From: Apostichopus japonicus
Lineage: Eukaryota > Echinodermata > Holothuroidea > Aspidochirotida > Stichopodidae
Assembly: GCF_037975245.1 (NCBI RefSeq)
Contig: NC_092566.1
Span: 13,491,001-13,555,000, forward strand
DNA length: 64,000 nucleotides
Direction of reading: 5' to 3'
Positions 57,801-64,000 of this stretch are shown piece by piece (within the stretch, counting starts at the first letter, position 1; each line of letters begins with the position of its first letter). Under the pieces are notes generated by a model that worked only from the letters and a program-made list of their open reading frames with translations, did no database searches and was not told where the DNA came from. Position numbers and translations under genes: made by a program.

Positions 57801-60800
57801 CCATGTCTAAGAACAGAGAGTATATCGGGCCAAGGTACATTGAGCTTAACTTGCATTCCAACCCCAGAAGAAGAGACATTAGTGGAGCCAATGAGAGAGA
57901 CTACGGCAGCAGAATCGGTATAGTTGAATATCATTTGTTCTTGTCATTTTATCCTCCTCCTCCTCCTCCTCCTCCTCCTCCTCCTCCTCCTCCTCCTCCT
58001 CCTCCTCCTCCTCCTCCTCCTCCTCCTCCTCCTCCTCCTCCTCCTCCTCCTCCTCCTCCTCCTCCTCCTCTCTTCCTCCTCCACCACCTCCATCTCCTCC
58101 TCCTCCTCCATCTCCTCCTCCATAACCTTCTGACATAGAGCATACCTGTTTCATCAACGTCATAACCATCATCTTAAATCGTGCTTAAATTGAGGATCAA
58201 GCCCAATGATCAGCATAAGAACATTGATTTTGAACCTCTGTATGTCTAAAATTGACCCTGTTCTTGGAATCAGACCCTGTGCTCATAATCACCAAACAGG
58301 AAGTTGAGTTTTGTTTCACTAGAAGACAAGGTGGGAAACCAGAAGCCTTTGTGAGGTGAAGCTTTGATATAATACCTTCCACTATTGTGTCAAATTAGGC
58401 ATGTAACAGACAATAATGAAAGTCAAAGGTCACCTCTGATTCTAGGTCAGCCCTGAAATGCTTTTGCATTATAAATATAACACTGATTGTTGGATCTCAT
58501 CCTCCCTGAATCCTTGTCTATAGCAGGGTTCAAATTGCCAGATCTGATCCGCATTTTCACTACAAATTGGACCTCAAATGTAAATAGTGCCTTTCCTTCA
58601 CTGCCAGTCTATATCACACTGTATTCGCATATAGTGCCCAGTTATTACCATATTTACAGAACGTGTGAAGGGAAAATAATACAACCTTGTATCAAGTTTA
58701 TTCTACTTGCTGGTATCATAAAGTTAAAAGGTAGTTGCTAACATGGGTTTTATTTGTCCAATTGTAGGTACAATCTCATCAGTGAGTTTAGATATTACCC
58801 CTAAGATGTGATCCCTTTTCCCTCCCTCCCTCCGCCCACACTGCATGGTTATATATATATCCTGCTTGCTAATAGTATGCCACAGGGCGATCCATTAATG
58901 AAAAATATACAAATCAATGAGTGCTCTTTGAAAAGTGGAAATATATTCTGCCAACTGAAATGTCTGGATAAAAGCTGGTGTTGAGATCTGTGGAATTGAG
59001 GTTCTGTTGTGAATTTATTTGGTAGGTTATGATACTTCTGCGTAATTGAATGGTAATCTTAATAGTACTGTGGGTTGATACAGGCTGTTCTATTAAAGCA
59101 TATGTATAAGAAAAAGAGTGCTACTAGTACCAAGGTTGTCTGCGTATAACTTGGCCAATCAAATCGTGCAATTTCTAAAAGTTGGAAAATATAAGAGAAA
59201 CTTTACTTGATTACCAGAATTATTATAAGTTTGAGATGATGAGCTTTAGACAGGTAGCTTAAACCTGCAGGAAGCAGGGATACTAGAATATGAAAGAAAA
59301 TTTAAAAAAATGCTAATTAAAACCAGGCATTTGCCAGTTATGTTAAATTAGTACTACAACAGATGTTTACTAAAACATAATGTACTACAACAGAAGTCTT
59401 GGAAAATTGTTACATGAAAAATCTTTGAAACTGTCCTTCAACCTATCACAGTTTCAAAGCAAATGTACCTTATGAATGTATTAAAACATGCTTTACATTT
59501 ACATATCTGGCTGATGTTGTCATTTTCAAAAACTTTCAAGATTAATAATCAGCTGATTTGCTTCCTTCTGGATAAGAAAATACACAAAGTTTTAAGACCA
59601 GTCTTGATGAGTTCCATTTGTGCTATGTTTATAACATCTCTGGGCCACACTCATCAAAGTATAAACTCATTGCGGTCTCTATCAGAATCTGTTTCAGGTT
59701 TTCATTGTTTCTACGGGATGCATGAACTAGGCTTAGATGATAGCATTGTGGCCTTATATTTCCACTGTTGATGGTAGTGGAGTCATAGCTGTATCAAATG
59801 CTGTCTTGTTGGTTAATAGTGCAGCTTTATTACAGGAAGAGCATCATTATGTTGCCGTAAACACCCTGAAGAAATTAGCTATCAGAAAAGAAGTACAAAA
59901 CATGCAAATAGATCTCCCAAAATATTGTGTTCAATTAATCTCCAATGACTTTAGTCCAAAAGTAAGTAGCTGGATGGCTCTGGTAAAATTCATGAGGTTA
60001 CAAATTCAAATCCTGTTGTAGCACAAAATGCTCTTTTACTATTTTAACTTTTGGTTCAAATAAGTGTGAAAAGTTCTTAAGTTGTTGAAACATAAGATTC
60101 CTGCAATCCAAATTAAGTGGAGGTTAGTATTTGGCTTTGTGGAAGGATGTTCTGGTTTATGTTTCTCTGGAACATTAAAGGACTAGCACCGATGCATTTA
60201 ACTACAAGGGACTATATTGTATCAGCAAACAAGTTACAGTAGATGATATACTGAAATTGTCACAAGGTTTAAAAATATGAAGAAGAAAGAAAAAATATGA
60301 TACTTCTTTTTCTAACAGTTTTGGAATAGTATGTCTGTATGCATGGTATTCATTTGTGGCTATTGTTGTGCTCATATATAACTGAGCCAGGCAATATTCA
60401 CTGAGTTTTGGATCTGATTGCTTTCATTAGCTTCACTTTTCGTGCTTTTCTGCTTGTAATGTATCTGTCATCATAATTATTAATAAGGCTACTATTAACA
60501 TGCTTTATCGGTGAAAGTTGTGAACTAATAAAACTGGCATTGGCAGGACAAATTGTTCTATTCAAATATATACCTTTGTACTCTAACTGAAAGTACAAGA
60601 TAAATTTTATTATTCTGGACCCGGCCCATCTAATACTGGTTATTTCAGTTTGCAAGACCGCAAATTATTATTGTCAGTGCAAAATATCAGTTTTTTTTTT
60701 GTATCTTAAGTTTAGAATAAACTTACAAAACAAGTACCTATGGTAGAACTCACCCCTGGAAAAGTCTTCATATTTAATGATTAACTGTGATCCAAATTAA

Positions 60801-62617
60801 TTCGTTTAGAAATTCAATGTCCACTAGTAAATTATATTAAATTGTTATTATGAAGAAAATTCAGCAAGAGCATCATTTGAATGTACAATGTTTGTCTATA
60901 CATGACATTAACCGCCCTGACAGTTCTTAGACAAAAGTCTGCTTGTGTACCAGGCATTGACTGCTACATAGTCCTTTATATTTGTAATTAAATATATATA
61001 CTTATGATAGTAGAAAATAGTAGAAACAATCAAATTTTAAAGCTCCTTTTGTTATTATTGTAAGTGGACTACATATGACACATTTGGGCAAGCAAGCTGC
61101 AGTTACAATGAGTCCATGAGTACATTAAAGTTAGTAAAAGGTAACAGGCAACTCTATACCAAGTACTATGTATGAAATCAGTGATCATTTTCAAGTTGCA
61201 GTACTTACTCTCTTAATTGGCTTTCAGTAAAGGAACACTAAAACAATACCCAGAGACATTTGGTTCCTCTTTAAGGTGAACCCATTCCAGAATTTATCTG
61301 GGTCCATTTATACTGTATTTGCAAATTTGCGTAACTCTTGTGGCAGTTAGTTTTTATTTACAACAAAACATTGTTTTTCTTGCATAACATCATTTGGCTT
61401 TTAACATTTGACAAAACTCTAATGGTTTTGCCAACAGATAACTATGGTGGTGGTGGTTTTGGTGCAAATGAAGCGAGATCGGCTGATTATGGTGGCAACA
61501 ATGGCTATGAAAGTGGTGGCGGAAGTGGGAATTATAACCGTGGTAGTAACAACTACAGCAGTGGCCATTATTCAGAAAGTGGCTACAACAACAATAGTAG
61601 TTATGGAGGCAACTATAGTAGAGGTGGTGGCACCAAAGGGGACTACAGCAGTGGAAGTGAACTGAGTGGCCGCTTCACTGCATCTGGTGGCGGCGGTGGT
61701 GGTAGTTATGGTGCAGGCAGTGGGAATGCTTATTCAGGTTGGTTCAGTGTCTTATGAGAGTGTGCCTAGTTCTTCTTATAGTTTGTATGCAAATCGAAAT
61801 TTCATAAACACTGCCATCACATTTATGTCAATATCACTTTCAGGTATTGAATAATTCTATTGGGCCTCAAGAACATTTTAAGTCTTAAACTGTAACCCAT
61901 TTAAATAGATACAACTAACACATTGTACTCGTCCATTCTCTGTAACAGTATTGTATCAGACTCTATTCAACTGGAAAGTCTATCAATACTGAGGAGCATC
62001 AAAATCAACAAAACCATAAGAAATGTTAAAAGAATGGTCCAGGTCAAAATTTCTTTTTGATATGTTAAAAAGAAACATAATCTTAGCATTCTGGTGAAAT
62101 TTGCATTCAATTACTATGTACCGTTTTTGAGATATTGACTAGATTGCACTAGAATGCTCAGATTATGTTCCTCTTTAACATATCAAAAACAAATTTTGAC
62201 CTGGACTATTCTTTTAAATACTAAATGTAGTGTGAAAATATGGTATGGCAACATATTGTGGTGTGTAAAAGGTGTCCTGTTTTTAGTTTGATACTAACTA
62301 AATATTGAATTAGTTTTGTCAGTTCATTTGATCCCTTTGGGTGGTTAGCATGGTTAGGGATCATATGACATTCAGTTTAGTTCATGTTAGTAACTAGCAG
62401 ACTCCTTAATCTTGTACATGAATACCAAATTGCTAAAATATTAAAGTTTTCTCTTCATGCCTTCATTTCCCTTTATGAAAGTGATTTTTTCAACTATGAG
62501 TGAAAACGTTATTTATTTCATTTCTTCACAGGTGGTTCTGGATTTTACGGTGGTAACCAGTCTGGCCAGTCACGTGGTGGCAGCAGTGGGATGGGTGGTA
62601 GCTATGGAGGTTACTAG
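45739..62617 (+). CDS. HNRNPH: hnRNP H/F family RNA-binding protein, three quasi-RRMs, Gly-rich C-terminus
   Basis: Ten coding exons with GT-AG junctions and consistent phases encode 548 residues: 45739-45832, 47202-47357, 51830-51973, 52885-53023, 54129-54313, 55803-55952, 56733-56896, 57689-57917, 61438-61737, 62532-62617. The ATG has a good context (CACCATGA) and an in-frame TAA 13 bp upstream. qRRM1 (about 10-88) has RIRGLPW, FF and [10 protein letters not shown]. qRRM2 (about 110-185) has [21 protein letters not shown] and GHRYIEIFK. qRRM3 (about 326-402) has [18 protein letters not shown] and [14 protein letters not shown] between qRRM1 and qRRM2 is also a family hallmark. Linkers (about 190-320) and the tail (421-548) are rich in Gly, Tyr, Asn and Ser. 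Family members bind G-tracts in nuclear RNA and control splicing and polyadenylation. Introns are long and repeat-rich. Confidence 0.96.
46029..47035 (+). repeat. Higher-order tandem repeat: about 148-bp units in 447-bp triplets (hnRNP H intron 1)
   Basis: About seven copies of a unit containing GGTTGCTAAGGT(T/A)ACTGGT, GGTATCAAAATACTATCC, AAAGAGGACAGACTA, AACAGTGTGTG, GTGCA(C/A)AGCACC and GTATTGA(T/C)AG. Three unit variants (those with ATAACTAAAAATTG, ACCACTAAAATTAAAC and ACACTAAAATTGAAC) recur in the same order. The first triplet at about 46051 and the second at about 46498 are nearly identical, a 447-bp higher-order period. Each unit holds a small TG microsatellite of varying length. Confidence 0.92.
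47202..47357 (+). CDS. HNRNPH: hnRNP H coding exon 2: body of qRRM1
   Basis: 156 nt after TTACCTTACAG, donor GTAGGA. Encodes [44 protein letters not shown]. Phases 1/1. Confidence 0.95.
47515..50850 (+). repeat. About 3.3-kb satellite-like array of 52-bp units with about 1160-bp higher-order period (hnRNP H intron 2)
   Basis: Roughly sixty copies of a 52-bp unit, consensus TGATAATGAGCAGTAATACA then GGGCTTATGTTAGATACCAA then CATCATGTATGC. Variant units recur as blocks: the ACCAAAATTATGTATGC / GCCAAAATTATG / AGCAACATCACATAG trio appears near 48667, 49201, 49828 and 50362, and the TGTTACAGTAGACACC variant near 48925, 50085 and 50619. Blocks at 48667 and 49828 (also 49201 and 50362) are about 1160 bp apart, so the right part is a recent large duplication. 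Open frames of 60-65 codons on both strands are artefacts of the unit. Confidence 0.95.
51830..51973 (+). CDS. HNRNPH: hnRNP H coding exon 3: qRRM1-qRRM2 linker and start of qRRM2
   Basis: 144 nt after TTTGTTCAACAG, donor GTAAGA. Encodes [19 protein letters not shown], then [19 protein letters not shown] and FFN. MDWV is a family hallmark. Confidence 0.95.
52618..52636 (+). promoter_or_regulatory. Intronic G-quadruplex / hnRNP H-type G-tract
   Basis: GGGTGGGGGGAGGGAGGGG has four G-runs separated by single-base loops, on the transcribed sense strand of intron 3, about 250 nt before exon 4. hnRNP H/F proteins bind GGG runs, so this is a candidate autoregulatory splicing element. The motif is seen; regulation is inference. 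Confidence 0.5.
52885..53023 (+). CDS. HNRNPH: hnRNP H coding exon 4: body of qRRM2
   Basis: 139 nt after GTGGTTTGGCGTAG (a weak, purine-containing acceptor), donor GTGGGC. Encodes [40 protein letters not shown] and KEKIGHR. The weak acceptor and non-consensus donor could make this exon skippable, which would disrupt qRRM2. Confidence 0.93.
54129..54313 (+). CDS. HNRNPH: hnRNP H coding exon 5: end of qRRM2 and Pro/Gly-rich linker
   Basis: 185 nt after CCTTTGCAG, donor GTTAGT. Encodes [13 protein letters not shown], then [20 protein letters not shown] and repeated RGG/GG ([17 protein letters not shown]). The two RGG-type sites are possible arginine-methylation targets. Confidence 0.93.
55803..55952 (+). 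CDS. HNRNPH: hnRNP H coding exon 6: linker with MGP repeats
   Basis: 150 nt after TTCTTGTTTAG, donor GTAAGT. Encodes [20 protein letters not shown], then repeated (R/G)MGPxG elements and WGDNA. Low-complexity region without a fold. Confidence 0.9.
56579..56598 (+). repeat. TG dinucleotide microsatellite
   Basis: Ten TG units in intron 6, about 135 bp before exon 7. Sense UG repeats can bind CELF/TDP-43-type proteins in animals; no functional claim made. Confidence 0.85.
56733..56896 (+). CDS. HNRNPH: hnRNP H coding exon 7: poly-Gly linker and start of qRRM3
   Basis: 164 nt after TCTCTCATACAG, donor GTAAGA. Encodes [18 protein letters not shown], then [20 protein letters not shown] and [13 protein letters not shown]. 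The glycine codons produce many G-runs (56745-56816), so the mRNA itself is a dense ligand site for this protein family. Confidence 0.93.
57689..57917 (+). CDS. HNRNPH: hnRNP H coding exon 8: body of qRRM3
   Basis: 229 nt after CTGTTGTTTAG, donor GTATAG. Encodes [57 protein letters not shown], then YGSRIG. Donor lies 34 nt before a pure TCC tract. Confidence 0.94.
57952..58070 (+). repeat. Pure (TCC)n microsatellite, about 40 units, with interrupted extension to about 58122
   Basis: 119 bp of uninterrupted TCC/CTC starting 34 nt after the donor of exon 8. A homopurine-homopyrimidine tract of this length can form triplex DNA, and the CCU-rich RNA can bind PTB/PCBP-type proteins. The poly-Pro, poly-Leu, poly-Glu and poly-Gly open frames across it are artefacts. 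Confidence 0.97.
59964..60018 (+). repeat. Possible tRNA-derived SINE fragment
   Basis: GTAGCTGGATGGC resembles a pol III A box and TTCAAATCC a B box, about 40 bp apart, as in tRNA-headed SINEs. No clear tRNA cloverleaf, tail or target duplication is visible, so this is a weak call. Confidence 0.25.
61438..61737 (+). CDS. HNRNPH: hnRNP H coding exon 9: Gly/Tyr/Ser/Asn-rich tail
   Basis: 300 nt after GTTTTGCCAACAG, donor GTTGGT. Encodes [20 protein letters not shown] followed by many GY, NYS and SGG elements, a prion-like low-complexity domain of the type found at hnRNP C-termini. If the weak donor is not used, the frame ends after GWFSVL at 61755-61757, giving an isoform with an alternative end. 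Confidence 0.92.
62026..62217. mobile_element. Foldback (palindromic) element, 67-bp arms and 58-bp loop
   Basis: 62026-62092 and the reverse complement of 62151-62217 match over 67 bp with few mismatches. Shared runs are GTCCAGGTCAAAATTT, TTTTTGATATGTTAAA, AACATAATCT and AGCATTCT, with outer ends TTAAAAGAAT. Intronic (intron 9, before the last exon). The form fits a small palindromic MITE; the transcript would form a long hairpin. Confidence 0.85.
62532..62617 (+). CDS. HNRNPH: hnRNP H terminal coding exon
   Basis: After TTTCTTCACAG. Encodes [19 protein letters not shown] then GMGGSYGGY and TAG (62615-62617). A GGY end is common in this family. Confidence 0.93.
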
Positions 62618-63359
62618 GGGGGTATCAAAACAGGAAAGGATTTCTACTCATTTCAAGAATGAGTAAGTGGCGAAGGGAGGGTGCTCTCTCTCTAAAGTAG
62701 GCTGTACGTTTGTTTTTGTCAAATTCAGGTATGCTGTACGAGTAAGATGGGTTTTCTAAACTGTTGCAGTTTGGTATCGATGGGATGGAGATTTTTTTTT
62801 TTTCATTTAGACCTAGAAGATGTAGTTGTATTTGTTAAACCTTCTACTTTTGGAAGACATTTACTTTCAAATATTGATATTGTTAGAATAAGGGCCTTCT
62901 AGTCTGTAACAATTTGCAGAACATAATAAACAGTTCAATTCATAAACAGTTCAGATCTACAACCTAAGTTCAGCAATTTGATAGTTGTTGCTATATGTGA
63001 AAGAGTGTGTGTCGTGTTGACCCGAAACAGGAGAAATTGAATTACTCTAGCATTTCACTCATTTAACTCAGTAAGGTGTTGTTGGAACCACACCCGTTTT
63101 TTTTGAGAGACATGTTGCTATGTGAACTTGACTTTTTAGTAGTCATTAAAAAGTTGTCAGCGAATAAGTGATTTGACCCTAAAATGCAAATGTGTATCAG
63201 CATCTTTTAAAGTGGCATCCTAGTTTACTGGTAAAAATCATATATATTCAATTTCCCATCAAGCATAAGTGTACGTTAAAATGAATTATTCTTGGGTTCA
63301 CTTTCGTATTGGTTATTAGTTGGTTGTTTCATCCTGTAAGGATATATATACACAATAAA
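62618..63359 (+). other. hnRNP H 3' UTR (estimate)
   Basis: Two canonical hexamers follow the stop: AATAAA 62925-62930 and 63354-63359 (in CACAATAAAAG). The second is followed by TG/T-rich sequence. Alternative polyadenylation is possible. Confidence 0.5.
63354..63359 (+). terminator. Candidate distal poly(A) signal of hnRNP H
   Basis: AATAAA 737 bp after the stop; downstream sequence ACTGTCAATGTGATATACT contains TGTGA. A proximal AATAAA at 62925-62930 is the alternative. Confidence 0.45.
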
Positions 63360-64000
63360 AGTTACTGTCAATGTGATATACTACTGCGTAATCTTCTCAG
63401 ATGATTCTTGAATATTTGAATTTTTGCAACCATTTATCATTCCATGAGGTAGACTTTATCCACTAATGATACTCTGTGTCCTCTATCCTTTAAAAAAAAC
63501 AAAATTGAACTTTTAGTAACGATCAAATGATCGTGAAAACTACATCAAAATGTTTTGATTGTTCTTGGTATTTTCATACTGTAGTCGTAAATATTCATGT
63601 CAAAGTATGTTCCCAACCTTTTTATCTGATAGCCGCATGATATTCATATTGCTCATGGGAGTACAGTGTAGCAGAAATTGTCCCAACTGGGTGAATTTTG
63701 ACCATACTAGTTAGTGCTTTATAGCCCAATTCCTGATTAGAGCCCAAATTTCACCTCAAGATAAAGTGTTTCTTTTGAGAGTATGTAAATCCTTCTCATT
63801 TGTCATCATATTGATATTAGCAACGTTGATTTGTCAGGTCGAAAGATTCCAAAGCAGTTAGAACGTAGGCCATCTAAACAGTTATTTGTTTGTATAGAGG
63901 AATGGGAAGGTGTCAAACAGATCTAGACAGGTGGATATGAGTATTTGTAAGTCTCCAAAAACTTCAGGCAAACAGAAGAAAGAACCTCTGATGAATTCAG
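63360..64000. other. Downstream flank, nothing recognised
   Basis: AT-rich sequence with no exon-like open frame, repeat array or RNA gene that I can support. Confidence 0.5.

Noticed and set aside
57767-58172. Poly-Pro, poly-Leu, poly-Glu and poly-Gly proteins on both strands
   Set aside because: Translations of the TCC microsatellite. The real hnRNP H exon ends at the donor after 57917.

Overview
The window is eukaryotic nuclear DNA from an animal, AT-rich by eye, with small coding exons separated by long introns packed with minisatellites and small palindromic elements. The gene families (CaMKII, an hnRNP H/F homologue, a Crypton-derived protein), the frequent TAGGCCTA-type palindromes and the G-rich GGGGCACGTGCCCC-type repeat termini suggest a marine invertebrate deuterostome, most likely an echinoderm. 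This taxonomic call is an inference, not a proof. All three genes lie on the + strand.

Region by region. (1) 1-9431 is presumed intron or flank upstream of the first visible CaMKII exon. It holds degenerate repeats but no exon I can recognise. (2) 9432-14016 holds the last five coding exons of a calcium/calmodulin-dependent protein kinase II gene. They encode the end of the variable linker and the complete C-terminal hub (association) domain. The kinase domain lies upstream of the window. The last intron carries a 28-copy, about 39-bp minisatellite. (3) 14017-27811 is 3' UTR followed by about 13 kb of intergenic DNA. It holds tandem repeats, a U2 snRNA-derived fragment, two hAT-like non-autonomous elements with CAGGGG/CAGAGG ends, a terminus of a third, and a large inverted repeat (26473-27246). 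(4) 27900-36382 is a complete four-coding-exon gene for a protein of about 1253 residues. Its N-terminal third is a Crypton-type tyrosine-recombinase (DUF3504-like) fold in which the recognisable catalytic positions have been replaced. Its long disordered tail has CtBP-type PxDLS motifs, a PPxY motif and basic nuclear-localisation-like patches. (5) 36383-45723 is 3' UTR and intergenic DNA with a degraded non-LTR reverse-transcriptase fragment on the minus strand. (6) 45739-62617 is a complete ten-coding-exon hnRNP H/F-type gene of 548 residues, with three quasi-RRMs and glycine-rich linkers. Its introns hold two higher-order tandem arrays, a strong intronic G-quadruplex motif, a 119-bp pure TCC tract and a near-perfect foldback element. 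(7) 62618-64000 is 3' UTR and flank.

The three genes are not an operon and no functional link between them is evident. The best candidate for something undescribed is the host-captured, apparently catalytically dead Crypton recombinase protein at 27900-36382. Next is the hnRNP H gene, whose own exon 7 and intron 3 carry the G-tracts that this protein family binds, which would suit autoregulation.
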